Shown: positions 42,228 to 52,840 of the stretch, piece by piece | Position numbering within the stretch: position 1 is the stretch's first letter | Layout of the letters: every line of letters starts with the position of its first letter | Assembly (NCBI GenBank): GCA_949297775.1 | Contig: CASFTM010000009.1 | Coordinates: forward strand, 1-64,000 | Source: an uncultured bacterium | Lineage (GTDB): Bacteria; Elusimicrobiota; Elusimicrobia; Elusimicrobiales; Elusimicrobiaceae | Reading direction: 5' to 3' | DNA length: 64,000 bases | Notes under the pieces: model-generated | Databases searched by the model: none | Seen by the model: the letters and a program-made list of their open reading frames with translations, nothing else | What the model was told of the DNA's origin: nothing | Position numbers and translations under genes: made by a program

Positions 42228-44191
42228 AAGTACCGCAATTAGAAAACCAAGTAGCCCCCGGACAAATTAGCGTGGCCCGGCCGCAAGTAACCGCTCCTGT
42301 GAGCGGTGCGTTTGGCGAAAAACTGGCGCAAGCCGGGGCTAATATGGCCCACGGGTTAGCCGCCATGGCCAAAGAAAACGAGGCCTCCGCCCGGCGGTTT
42401 GAAGTGCGCAATCGCAATTTGCGCCTAACGTCAGCCCAGTTAAACTGGCAAAAAGATAATGACGAGATTTTGAACGGCAAAATCAGCCCGGACGGAAAGC
42501 GCATTGATGGCGGACTTTTGGCTAAGCAATACAACGACGCGGAGGGTATAGCAACGGATTATTCCAGCCGCAAAAAAGAACTGATGGATAAACACCTTTC
42601 TACGGCCGCCACGCCGGAGGAATACGAGGAACTGCGCTTATATTTTGAAAAAGATTTTCAAAACAATTATGACCGCGTCGCCCAACACCAACTTAAAGAG
42701 CAACGCGCCACGGACGACCTCTTAACAAAAGCATTTACCGAGGACGCTATGCAACGTGTGTCCGCCAACCCGGAAACATTAAACGAGCAACTCGGCCTAA
42801 TGACCGAAAAAGCAAAAGCCAACTGGACGCAAAACGGACTACCGCCCGAGGTGCAAGAGGCCAACCAATACGCGCTTAACGGCCAAGCCGTAAGCGTAGC
42901 CGTTGGTACACTTTTGGAACGAAACCAACCCACACAAGCCGCCGAGGTTTTGAAAGAAAACCGCGACAAAATAGACGTAAAGACAGGCCGTGCACTTGCT
43001 AAACAAGTTAAAACCGCCGTCGTCAACAACCTTAAAACAGAACTGTGGGCCGAGGCGGGTAAGGTACGCACCGCCACGGGCGAGGTAGATTTGAACTACG
43101 CTAAGCGCGTGATCGCCGCCACCGGGTACGAACAGAGTGTACAGGACGATTTACTCAAAGACCTAGAAGCGCGTATGAGCGACGAAAAGCGTTTTAAGGA
43201 ACAACGCAACCGCACGCGCGATGAAAACTTTTACAGCGAGGCCGACAAACTGGTAAATAACGGCGGCTCTTTGGAACAAGGCCTCAAACTGGCCGGGCAA
43301 TTTGCTAATGATAGCAAAGATAAATTTACCAAAGAGAAATTTATTGAATCGCTTTTCAAAGAGTATCAAAACCGCGGGCGCGCTACCCATAGCGACCCGG
43401 AGGAATACTTGCGCTTGTGGAAAGGGATAACCGACGGAACGGTTACGGAGGATGACGTAAAGGCCTCCTTTGAAAATAGCCGCCTTAATGCAAGCGACTA
43501 CCGCGGCCTTATTAAAGAGTGCTACAAAAGCACCGACGAAAAACAGGGTACCTCGTTTGTGCTTAAACAAATTGAGGCCGACGCAAAAAAGAAAATCGCC
43601 GACCCGGCCGACCGTGCTATGTTTATGCTGGAAGTCAAACGGCAAAGCCAAGGTAAAAAGCCGGAGGAAATGGTAAGCATCGCCAACAGTTTATTACAAA
43701 AAACAGGCGGCTGGTTTAGCAAAGAAAGATACCTTGCCTCCTCCTCTTTGAATATGGAGCAACAGCGCGTAATGGGCGACTATATGCGCGCTTATCCTAA
43801 TGGCGGAAACTATGCAAAACTAATTTCCCAAGCCGTGCGCCAAGAGAAAGCAGACCCTAGTTATGAATGGAGCGAGGCCGACTTAGAGGATTGGACGAAA
43901 CGCTACGGCGGGCAAAAACTCTTTACTGAGGGCACGCCGGAAAACGACGCTATTAACTGGATGCTTGAAAATAAAGTAGTACCTACCACGGAGGATATGG
44001 ACTACGCCGTAGATTATTTTTATTCCACCCGTGGCGAAAAGAGCCCGCGCACCTTGCGCGAAAGCGTCAAACAACAAAAAGAGGCCCGCGCCGCGGCCGA
44101 AAAATTGGCCGCCCAAAAAATGATAATGCAAGGGGTCAACTTATTTATTAACCCCAGTGAATACGAGGAGAATAATAATGACATTATCTAA
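42224..44191 (+). CDS. Internal virion protein (T7 gp15-like)
   Basis: 655 residues from ATG 42224 with GGGGAGG upstream. Long, soluble and helical; 'APVSGAFGEKLAQAGANMAHGL' (across the N-terminal 25-50) and many charged helices are typical of the second ejection protein in T7-like virions. Overlaps the giant gene by 14 bases. Confidence 0.75.
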   Translation: MKVPQLENQVAPGQISVARPQVTAPVSGAFGEKLAQAGANMAHGLAAMAKENEASARRFEVRNRNLRLTSAQLNWQKDNDEILNGKISPDGKRIDGGLLAKQYNDAEGIATDYSSRKKELMDKHLSTAATPEEYEELRLYFEKDFQNNYDRVAQHQLKEQRATDDLLTKAFTEDAMQRVSANPETLNEQLGLMTEKAKANWTQNGLPPEVQEANQYALNGQAVSVAVGTLLERNQPTQAAEVLKENRDKIDVKTGRALAKQVKTAVVNNLKTELWAEAGKVRTATGEVDLNYAKRVIAATGYEQSVQDDLLKDLEARMSDEKRFKEQRNRTRDENFYSEADKLVNNGGSLEQGLKLAGQFANDSKDKFTKEKFIESLFKEYQNRGRATHSDPEEYLRLWKGITDGTVTEDDVKASFENSRLNASDYRGLIKECYKSTDEKQGTSFVLKQIEADAKKKIADPADRAMFMLEVKRQSQGKKPEEMVSIANSLLQKTGGWFSKERYLASSSLNMEQQRVMGDYMRAYPNGGNYAKLISQAVRQEKADPSYEWSEADLEDWTKRYGGQKLFTEGTPENDAINWMLENKVVPTTEDMDYAVDYFYSTRGEKSPRTLRESVKQQKEARAAAEKLAAQKMIMQGVNLFINPSEYEENNNDII

Positions 44192-47100
44192 AAATGATTT
44201 ACCGAGTGCACAACAGCCGCAAACCAACTTTGACACGGAGGCAACCGGGGCTCCTACATACGGCCGCCTCTTAGTGGATAATTTGCCCTCGCGCCGCCAT
44301 GCAAGCGTTACGGATAACTTAGAAACCGCAAGCCAAATAAACCCCGACCGGGAGGCCACTGTACAACGCCTTAGCAAACAAACCGGGTACGCGCCGGAGT
44401 TTATTAACGCTAATTTTGAGGACTTCCAAAAACGCCAAGCACTTCCCGGCAATAAAGAACTGGACGAACTGCGCGCTACTGCGCCGGAAACGTACTCGCT
44501 CCTTAACAACAAAGAAACCGTGCCGCTTATCCAAGATGAATATAAGAAAATGGGATTTTTTGAGCGCAATTTCAAAATGGTACTCAATGCTTTTAAGAAG
44601 TCATGGAAACAGGACACGCTGGCCGATTTGCGCATTAAACAGCGCGAAAACGATTTGCAAACCAAAACCTACGGCACGGAGTATGACGACGAAATTACCT
44701 TATTACAACGTGAAATAGAGGAACTTGCGGCCCCTACCGGGAGCGTATTTGCACGCGCCCCGTATCACGCGACGGAATTTGCTACGCAAATTTTACTTAG
44801 TCAACCCGATGCTATTTCCGGCGCGGCCGGAGGCGCGGCGGTAGGTGCCGGGGTGGGAGCCGCGGCCGGAGCGGCCGGATTAGGTGCCGGAGCCGTGCCG
44901 GGTGCTATTACCGGGGCTACGTGGGGCGCGCGGGGCGGATATATTGCCGGGATGGCCAAGTATGCTAACGACATGGAGGGTGGTCTTGCTTATGGTGATT
45001 TGCGCAATTTGCGCGACGCAAACGGCAACCCGGTACCCGTGGAACTGGCCGACAAAGCAAGCCGTACGGTTGGCTATATTAACGCGGCCTTAGAAACGGC
45101 CGGGGATTTAATCTTTATTGGAGGCGTATTAAAACCCGCCGGGAAACTGGCCGGGAAAGTAGGAAGTAAATTTGTAGGTAAATCCTTGTCCGGCGCGCTT
45201 GGAAAAACGCTTGCTAAGGTGCCGGGAGCCGAGGGGCTTATTAAAATCATTGAGGGAAACCCCGCCGCCTTTGAGGGGTTGACCTTACGCCAAACTTTTG
45301 CCAAAGCCGCTAAGCAGTGGGCTATTACTACCGCGAGCGAAACCTCTACCGAGTATATGCAAAACGTAGTACAACTTACCGCCGAGGAGGCCGCCAAAGC
45401 CGCGAGCGAACAACCTTTTGAACGTCGCACGTTTGGTGGTGTAATGGGCGAAAGTTTAGAGGGTATGGATGAGGTAGCCGTCGGCTCCGGCGCGTTGGGG
45501 CTTATTGGTTTTGGGGGCAACTTTCACCAACACATGAGAGCCACACAAGAGGCCGCCCGTGTAGGCCAGTTATACAAACAACTGGGCGAGGGTGTAAAGG
45601 AGTTAAAACTTACTGAACGTGCCCCGGATAAGGCGATCGCTTTTTTAGCGAGCCAAACCAACGGCACACCGATAGAAAACGTATATATTCCTATTACGGC
45701 CATTGACCGCGTAGCCGAGGAAAACAACATAGACCCGCGCGAATTTTTACAGGCCATCGGCCCGGAGGCCGCCGGACAATATGACGAGGCAAAAGCCACG
45801 GGCGGCGATATTGAAATCAAAACCGCCTCATGGGCCGTACAAAGCCAGTTATATAGCAAACTGACCGGGAAACCTATGTATGAGGCCTTAGAGCGGGATA
45901 TTAAAATTAGCCCGGAGGGCCGCACGCAAAACGAACTTGCCGCCGAGGAACAGGAAGTAGCAAAAATCGTCAACGAGCAAGCCGAACAAATGCTCAAAGA
46001 GGGGCAGATAAAACAAGACGAATTAGATACCGCCACGCAAACTTGGACTAATGTTTTGGCCCAGTCCGTTCCCCCGGCCGGAATTGAGGCCGACGAGTGG
46101 CAAAAGCAAGTAGAGGCAAACGCGCAACTGATGGCGCGTATGTCGGTGGTGGAGGCAAAAAAACGCGGCCAAGATTTTGCCGAATTTGCCGAACACTTGA
46201 ACTTGCCGACCGTGCAAACAAAACTTACGCCGGAACAAAAACAGGCCTTTGACCAAGCCAAAGAAGTGTACGCTAAAATCAAAGACGCACTCACTCAAAA
46301 CGAGGAAACTTTAACCGCTCAAGAAAAAGGCGGTGCTACGCCGATTATTGACTATTTGCTCAAACGCGGCGGTGTAGCAACGGAAAATACCGATTGGGCC
46401 GGGGAAACGGAAAATTGGCGGCGCAAAGAAAGCAACATTTACGGGCTTGTGAATAACAAAAACGGGATGAAACTTTACGAGGCCGCGCTTGCCGTACAGG
46501 AATACTTAGAGGAAAACGGCTACGGCTCACTTATTGACTTAGGCGACGTAGGGGCCACTACGGCCGACGTGCCGGATTTAATCGCGGCCGTAAATGAGGA
46601 AATGGGTAAATACATTCCTCTTACTAAACGCGACCGCTACAATAAACGGCTTAATGAAATTTTGAATGTCAACAGCGGACAATTTAAGACACTTTTTGAA
46701 AAAGAGTTTGGCGAAAAACTACCCGACCGCGGTACCCGCGCGCTTAAAAACTTGCATTACTTTTTACTGCGTGAGGCCGTCAAAGACGGTATGATGCCGA
46801 GCGAAACCGTGCTTGCCGAGCATAACATTAACGCCGAGGCACTCTCGGCCGGAAGTTTTGATTTGGCCTCCGCAGATGGAAACGCGCTTTTCCAGCAAGC
46901 CCCGGAACGTGATTTATTCGCCGCGCATAATATGAGTTTGGCCGGAGCGTTGCAAGCCGTTAAAATGGGCGGCCTTGCCATGCCTAGTATGGCCGTGCGG
47001 CGCACTTCCACTAACGATATAGGCGAATTTGGCGAAGTGTCTTTTGTTGCCGATGAACGTTTGGCCGCGCCATCGCGTAGCACCGAAGTATATGATCGCG

Positions 47101-50100
47101 ACGCGTGGACGCCGTCTATTTACGACAATGTTAAATACAGTTTAAGTACAACCTCTAAAAAGCGTATTGCGCAGATACTTAAAAAAACCGGGGAAGAAAA
47201 AAAACTTTCCATGTATGTGTATAACATTGAGGAAAGTTTAGCAGACGGAACACGTAACGAACTGGCCCTAGATTTATTTTTGAAAGAAAAAGGTTTGCCG
47301 GAAAGTAAGCGGTACGATTATTACAATAACCCGGAATACCATAATTGGTATAACGAAACTTTTTTTAATGATGCTACCCCCTACTTATTTACCGAAAACG
47401 ACGACAATACGGATATGGTAATGCGTAAATTTACGCTAGGTAACATTATGAAAGTATTGCGCCGCAAAGAACGCAACGCCGGAGGGTATATCGGCGAGCA
47501 TATTTTTAGCGTGCAAGAGTTAGTTAAATTTTTCCCGCAAAAATTTAGAAACTTAAAACATTTGCGCGGTAAAAAAGAAAACCTAACCGACCGAGATAAA
47601 ATTTACAAAAAAATAGAAAAACTGGATAAAGATTTTAACAACTTGGCCGCCTCTTTGCGTACCGAGGGAAAAGAAAAAGAATATGGCAAAGATCGTTATG
47701 CGTTAGGGGTTGCCATTGTAAATAGCGGTAAGCGCGAAAACCAACTGCACTTTTTGCAAAGTGCTGGCTTGCGCACGGATGATAAAGCAATAGCCGCTAT
47801 TGATAAGTTTGCCGAACGGCTGAAAAACGAAATACCTACCGACTACTTTGAGGCCAAGCCCCGCCGGGTGGTAAAGTTTAACGAGTTTTCCGGCGTGATT
47901 ATGCCAAACACACAAGAGTATGACACGCTGGCCAACATATTAGAAAGCCAGTACAATTTGCCCGTTTTCCGTATTGAAAAAAGAAATGCGGAACAGTATA
48001 AAGCGGCTCTAAATAAATTACAAGAAATGCGCCCTACGACGTTTTTTCAAGCCGCGTATCATGGCTCGCCGCACCTATTTGACGAATTTGTATTGTCTGC
48101 TATTGGCACAGGTGAGGGCGCGCAGGCTCATGGCTGGGGGTTGTATTTTGCCGGAAACAGACAAACCGCTGAAAAATACCGTGAGAAACTTTCCCGCGGT
48201 ATTCCCCGGCCGGATGATGTTTTAATTTATGATGGAAAAGAATACTTGCCCGGTGATAAAAGCGTTATGCGCGAGGCGTTGGATTATATCCATGACCGCG
48301 GTAGCAAAGATAAGGCTGTCCGGGTGTTAAAAACACTGAAAGACGATAGCGAATTTTACGCTAAGTTTTGGAAAGATAGTAAAGAATACGAAGCAGAAAA
48401 TAGGAAATCTGCTGAGCATTATGCGGAACTCTTACGCATAGTAGAAGGACTAGACCCCCAAAAATTTACTTTCAAAAAAGGCAAACTTTACAAGGTGGAA
48501 ATCCCAGAGAGCGATGTGCTTTTGGATGAACAAAAATCGTTTGATAAACAGCCGCAAAAGGTACAAACCGCGCTTAAACGGTTAGCCAAAGACCGTGCCG
48601 AACTTTTACGCGACTATTCCTTACAGGAGGCCATAGATGAAAATAACACGGGCGGCAGTATGTATGATTTGCTGGTTTTACGCCTAAAAGACCAGTGGCA
48701 ACAACTGGGCGATAAAAGCGGAGCCAACCCGCAAGAATTTATTTCAAAAGAATTAAACCAATACGGCATTAAAGGTATTACCTATAACGGTCAACAAGAC
48801 GGGCGGTGTTTTGTTATCTTTGACGACAAGGCCATAGATATATTGGATAAATACTACCAACGTGCCGCCGGACGTGCACGTGGTATGTTTAACAAAACCA
48901 CAAACACAATTACCATTATGCCGGATGCTAATGCCTCCACGCTTACGCACGAACTGGCGCACTATTGGCTTAATGAACGGTGGCAATTTCTAAACAGCGG
49001 GCTTGCGAGTGATGAGTATAAAAAGGACTTCGCGCCGCTTGCTAAGTACCTTGAAATTGCGGACGACCAAAAAGAACTTACCCGCGCGCAACATGAGAAA
49101 TTTGCGAAAAGTTTTGAGGCCTATTTGCGTGAGGGCAAGTCGCCTAGTTTGGAAATGGAGCGGCTTTTTGGCCGCTTGCGCCGCTGGATGCTCCGTGTGT
49201 ATAAGGACGTTAAAAAGCAACTTGGCGTAGAACTTAACGACGACATCCGCCGCGTATTTGACCGCATGCTGGCAACCGAGGAGGAAATTGTCGCCGCGGA
49301 GCGCGAACGCACCTACGAGCCATTTACCAAAACACCCGGACTTTCTGCCGAGGACGTAGCCCGTTTGGAACGTCTGCGCGAGGACGCGCACAATAAGGCC
49401 GTTATGCAAATTATGAAAGAGGAGGCCGACGAGTGGGAATATACGAATAAACAAAAGGAACTTTACGCTTATGAGCGGGAATATGAAACCGTAGAAAAAG
49501 AACTCGCCGCCCGGAGCGATTACCAACTGGCCAACATAGTAGAGTCGCACTTTATAGATAGCCAATACGCCAAAGACCACAACAAAACGGACGCTAACAA
49601 TTTGACCTCCGCTAAGGAATTGGCGCACGCTTTTCACGCTAACTTACTGAGCGAGGCGGATCGCACTTTATGGACGGTGCTTGCCGAAAGCAACGGAAAA
49701 ACGGCCGCGCAAATGGCCGAGGAACTGGTAACCTTAAAACCGTTTAGAGAGGCCGTAGATGATGAAACCGACCGCCGGATGGAAAAATACAAACTCAATA
49801 AGGATATGCGCGATTTGCGCCGTGCGCAAGCCGAGGCCTTATCAAACGACCGCGCGCTTGATGTGCTGGCCTTAGAGCGTGATTTGTTCTTAAATTTCAA
49901 ACGCACGGCCAGCGTCCAACGCGCACAGGAAACTAAGGCCTTGGCCAAAAAGGCCGCCCGTGAGTGGTTGCACTCTAAACCCGCCCGGATAGCCGCCCGT
50001 TTCTCGCCTTATTACACGGCACAAAAACGCGCCGCCACACGCGCCGCGCGTGCCTTAGCGCGACAGGATTACGAGGCCGCCGCACAAGCAAAAATGGAGG

Positions 50101-52682
50101 AACTTTTTAACGCCGCCGCGGCCGCCGAAAGCGTGCGTATTAGTAAGCGACTGCGCCGCTTGCAAGAAAGTATGAAATACTTTCAACGCAAAAAAATACA
50201 ACTGCTTAAAAAACAGGAGCATTACTTGCAAATGGCCGACTTGCTTTTTCGCCTCGGCTACGCCCGCAACGATTATGAGCCGTCTATGAAAATGGAAAGT
50301 TTGGCCGAGTGGTCTAAACGCTACAAAGAATTGGGTTATGACGGTGTAATGATACCCGATTGGATTACAAACGAGAGCCGTAATTTAGATTGGCGGCGGT
50401 TGCCTATTGACAGTTTGCAACAAGTGGTAGATGCAATTAAAAACATTAACCACACGGCCAACTTTGAAAACCGCTTATTTAGTATGCACCGCCGTAAAAC
50501 GATTAGCGATTTGGCTTTTATGGTGGCGCAACATCTCAGCAAAACCGTTTCGCAAAAAACACGCGAAAAATTCAAAGACCAAGTGGAGCCGGAAAAAGAC
50601 AATTTTGGTAGCGGCGTGGCAAAATACTTTTACTCCATGACCAAGTTAGACACGCTTCTACATAAAGCCGACGGATTTCACGATTTCGGTTTTATGTGGG
50701 ATTTATTCGGCCAACCGACAAAAGACGCGGCCGATAAAGAAAGCGTGCATATCCGTACGTTTAAGGACGCTTATAAAAAACTCATTAACGAGCATTATAC
50801 GCAAGACGAGTTACAGGAAATTTTTAACACAAAAAAATATCACCCGGAACTTGGCGATGAGTGTACCAAGGAACGCTTACTTGCTATGGCCCTAAACATG
50901 GGAAACGAACAAAACCGCAAACGCTTATTTGATAATCCACCCGTCGGCCATAGATACATTAAAAACCCGGACGGCACCACAAACGAGTGGACGCAAGAAA
51001 GCGTAGAGCGTTTATTGCGTAACAATCTCACCGTAAAGGATTGGGATTTTGTGCAAGGCGTGTGGGATTTAATCAATGAGCCATGGGGAGCCGTGAGCGA
51101 AATGCACCAACGCTTAACGGGTTTTACGCCCGGAAAAGTGGAGGCCTTATCGTTTGCTATTGCAACCGCCGACGGCAAAACGGCGCAACTGCGCGGCGGG
51201 TATTACCCGATTAAATACGATTGGCGCGGTAGCCGCTGGGCCGAGCGTGAGGAGTATTTAGCCCAACCGCTCTATACGGAAAGCAACCAAGCATGGGCGG
51301 CCACTACTAAGCAAGGACACACAAAGGCCCGCGCTAAGGAAGTGCGCCAACCCTTAGCCCTTAACCTCAACCTAGTAGAGCGGCACATGACCGAAGTTAT
51401 ACACGACTTGTATTTCCGCCCGGTAGTGGTGGATTTGCGCCGCTTGTTAGATAACGATTATATGCGCGAAACGCTTATTAAAAACCTCGGCCGCAACAGG
51501 TACGGCTTACTCAAAGCGCACCTTAACATGATAGCAACGGGCGGCCAAGAAACAAGCGGTATCGGCGTGATTAACAAAACAGTAGAGTGGTTACGCAAAC
51601 ATACCACTATTGCCGTGCTGGCCGGGAAGTCAAGCGTAATTATTGAAAACTTGGCCAACCCATGGCTATTTACTAATGCCGTGGAGGGATTTACGGGTAA
51701 AGACGTGCTTAAAGGCGTAGCCCTTGCGCTAAGCGAATACGGCCCGCAAAGTTTATTAGGGATGGAAAAGGCCAAACAACTGCAAGAATACGTGTTTAGT
51801 AAATCCTCCTTAATGAAAGACAAAAGTGAAAACTACGATGTTACTATGCGCCAACTGCGCAAGGCAAACATTTTCGGCGAGGATAGTATGCTTTTGGAAT
51901 TTACCAACGCCGCCATGGTGGCAACGGATGATTTCTTTGCTATTCCTATGTGGGTAACGGCCTATAATAAATGGTTTGACCTTGCTATTAAAGAGGGCAA
52001 AAAAGATAAAGAGGCCGACCGTATCGCCATTGACCGCGCGGATATGCTGATTAACCGCGTGCTTGGCTCCGGCCGCCGCTACGATGCGGCCGAGATTATG
52101 CGCAACCGTAACGCTATTGTGCGTTGTCTTACGATGTTCGCTACGTTTATGAACAACGAATTTAACCGTTGGAGCCGCGAAACGGGCCTACTGTTGGAGG
52201 AACACGACGCTATCCGCTACGCCGGATTTGTGGGCGGTCGCTTGTTAGTGTGGTACACCATGAGCCAACTGCTTGCCGGAAAATGGCCGGACGATTTAAG
52301 CCCGGATGAACTCCTCAAATGGTGGTTTAGCGGCCTTGTGGATAACGTGAGCGGTATGTTTGTTGGTGTGCGTGATATTTTGCCCGTACTACTAGCCAAA
52401 GTAATGGGATGGCAAACTTTCGGCTATCGGCCGACACCGATTTCCGGCACGTTAGAGGAAATGATTTTGCGCCCGGCCGAGGCCGTGAGCGGCTACGTGC
52501 GCGGTAAGAAGTCCGGCCAAGACACAAGCGAAACGTTGGCCAAGGCGGCCAGTTATTTGGCACCTTACCCCAACCAATTAAATACGTGGTTTTTCAATGC
52601 GTATGACTACGTTTTCAATGGGAGCACGCCGCGCCCGCGTGATTTGTATAGACGGCGGCCTAAGAAAGAGAGAGGTAATTAA
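44178..52682 (+). CDS. Giant polyvalent internal virion protein
   Basis: 2834 residues in the slot of T7 gp16. Visible regions: a Gly/Ala-rich membrane-active segment near 213-261; an ADP-ribosyltransferase-like segment beginning 'YHGSPHLFDEF' (about 1293) with 'GWGLYFAGNRQTAEKYR'; a metalloprotease-like 'HELAH' (about 1591); long charged coiled coils; and a hydrophobic C-terminal part (about 2480-2800) with 'LLVWYTMSQLLAGKWPDD', resembling large polyvalent-protein-associated domains. Such proteins are ejected with the genome and can modify host targets. Catalysis is not proven from sequence. GGAG precedes ATG 44178. Confidence 0.85.
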   Translation: MTLSKNDLPSAQQPQTNFDTEATGAPTYGRLLVDNLPSRRHASVTDNLETASQINPDREATVQRLSKQTGYAPEFINANFEDFQKRQALPGNKELDELRATAPETYSLLNNKETVPLIQDEYKKMGFFERNFKMVLNAFKKSWKQDTLADLRIKQRENDLQTKTYGTEYDDEITLLQREIEELAAPTGSVFARAPYHATEFATQILLSQPDAISGAAGGAAVGAGVGAAAGAAGLGAGAVPGAITGATWGARGGYIAGMAKYANDMEGGLAYGDLRNLRDANGNPVPVELADKASRTVGYINAALETAGDLIFIGGVLKPAGKLAGKVGSKFVGKSLSGALGKTLAKVPGAEGLIKIIEGNPAAFEGLTLRQTFAKAAKQWAITTASETSTEYMQNVVQLTAEEAAKAASEQPFERRTFGGVMGESLEGMDEVAVGSGALGLIGFGGNFHQHMRATQEAARVGQLYKQLGEGVKELKLTERAPDKAIAFLASQTNGTPIENVYIPITAIDRVAEENNIDPREFLQAIGPEAAGQYDEAKATGGDIEIKTASWAVQSQLYSKLTGKPMYEALERDIKISPEGRTQNELAAEEQEVAKIVNEQAEQMLKEGQIKQDELDTATQTWTNVLAQSVPPAGIEADEWQKQVEANAQLMARMSVVEAKKRGQDFAEFAEHLNLPTVQTKLTPEQKQAFDQAKEVYAKIKDALTQNEETLTAQEKGGATPIIDYLLKRGGVATENTDWAGETENWRRKESNIYGLVNNKNGMKLYEAALAVQEYLEENGYGSLIDLGDVGATTADVPDLIAAVNEEMGKYIPLTKRDRYNKRLNEILNVNSGQFKTLFEKEFGEKLPDRGTRALKNLHYFLLREAVKDGMMPSETVLAEHNINAEALSAGSFDLASADGNALFQQAPERDLFAAHNMSLAGALQAVKMGGLAMPSMAVRRTSTNDIGEFGEVSFVADERLAAPSRSTEVYDRDAWTPSIYDNVKYSLSTTSKKRIAQILKKTGEEKKLSMYVYNIEESLADGTRNELALDLFLKEKGLPESKRYDYYNNPEYHNWYNETFFNDATPYLFTENDDNTDMVMRKFTLGNIMKVLRRKERNAGGYIGEHIFSVQELVKFFPQKFRNLKHLRGKKENLTDRDKIYKKIEKLDKDFNNLAASLRTEGKEKEYGKDRYALGVAIVNSGKRENQLHFLQSAGLRTDDKAIAAIDKFAERLKNEIPTDYFEAKPRRVVKFNEFSGVIMPNTQEYDTLANILESQYNLPVFRIEKRNAEQYKAALNKLQEMRPTTFFQAAYHGSPHLFDEFVLSAIGTGEGAQAHGWGLYFAGNRQTAEKYREKLSRGIPRPDDVLIYDGKEYLPGDKSVMREALDYIHDRGSKDKAVRVLKTLKDDSEFYAKFWKDSKEYEAENRKSAEHYAELLRIVEGLDPQKFTFKKGKLYKVEIPESDVLLDEQKSFDKQPQKVQTALKRLAKDRAELLRDYSLQEAIDENNTGGSMYDLLVLRLKDQWQQLGDKSGANPQEFISKELNQYGIKGITYNGQQDGRCFVIFDDKAIDILDKYYQRAAGRARGMFNKTTNTITIMPDANASTLTHELAHYWLNERWQFLNSGLASDEYKKDFAPLAKYLEIADDQKELTRAQHEKFAKSFEAYLREGKSPSLEMERLFGRLRRWMLRVYKDVKKQLGVELNDDIRRVFDRMLATEEEIVAAERERTYEPFTKTPGLSAEDVARLERLREDAHNKAVMQIMKEEADEWEYTNKQKELYAYEREYETVEKELAARSDYQLANIVESHFIDSQYAKDHNKTDANNLTSAKELAHAFHANLLSEADRTLWTVLAESNGKTAAQMAEELVTLKPFREAVDDETDRRMEKYKLNKDMRDLRRAQAEALSNDRALDVLALERDLFLNFKRTASVQRAQETKALAKKAAREWLHSKPARIAARFSPYYTAQKRAATRAARALARQDYEAAAQAKMEELFNAAAAAESVRISKRLRRLQESMKYFQRKKIQLLKKQEHYLQMADLLFRLGYARNDYEPSMKMESLAEWSKRYKELGYDGVMIPDWITNESRNLDWRRLPIDSLQQVVDAIKNINHTANFENRLFSMHRRKTISDLAFMVAQHLSKTVSQKTREKFKDQVEPEKDNFGSGVAKYFYSMTKLDTLLHKADGFHDFGFMWDLFGQPTKDAADKESVHIRTFKDAYKKLINEHYTQDELQEIFNTKKYHPELGDECTKERLLAMALNMGNEQNRKRLFDNPPVGHRYIKNPDGTTNEWTQESVERLLRNNLTVKDWDFVQGVWDLINEPWGAVSEMHQRLTGFTPGKVEALSFAIATADGKTAQLRGGYYPIKYDWRGSRWAEREEYLAQPLYTESNQAWAATTKQGHTKARAKEVRQPLALNLNLVERHMTEVIHDLYFRPVVVDLRRLLDNDYMRETLIKNLGRNRYGLLKAHLNMIATGGQETSGIGVINKTVEWLRKHTTIAVLAGKSSVIIENLANPWLFTNAVEGFTGKDVLKGVALALSEYGPQSLLGMEKAKQLQEYVFSKSSLMKDKSENYDVTMRQLRKANIFGEDSMLLEFTNAAMVATDDFFAIPMWVTAYNKWFDLAIKEGKKDKEADRIAIDRADMLINRVLGSGRRYDAAEIMRNRNAIVRCLTMFATFMNNEFNRWSRETGLLLEEHDAIRYAGFVGGRLLVWYTMSQLLAGKWPDDLSPDELLKWWFSGLVDNVSGMFVGVRDILPVLLAKVMGWQTFGYRPTPISGTLEEMILRPAEAVSGYVRGKKSGQDTSETLAKAASYLAPYPNQLNTWFFNAYDYVFNGSTPRPRDLYRRRPKKERGN

Positions 52683-52684
52683 CC

Positions 52685-52840
52685 ATGACAGTATCAAACA
52701 CAAACACAAAATTGACGTACACCGGGAACGGCTCCACCCGTACTTTTGGGATCACGTTTCCTTTGTTGTCGGCCGCACATCTGCGTATTATTGTAACGGA
52801 TGACGACGGAACGGAAAGCGAAGTTACAAACCGCCCATGA
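52685..52840 (+). CDS. Tail-fibre N-terminal virion-binding fragment
   Basis: 51 residues, 'TYTGNGSTRTFGITFPLLSA', the start of T7-gp17-like fibre attachment domains. The usual domain runs about 30 residues further before 'PLTQEIDLQSG'-type sequence. Here a stop overlaps the next ATG (ATGA), and that gene starts with 'MTQEIDLQSGHTLDAAELEG'. An internal deletion probably split one fibre gene into two coupled ORFs. Confidence 0.7.
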   Translation: MTVSNTNTKLTYTGNGSTRTFGITFPLLSAAHLRIIVTDDDGTESEVTNRP

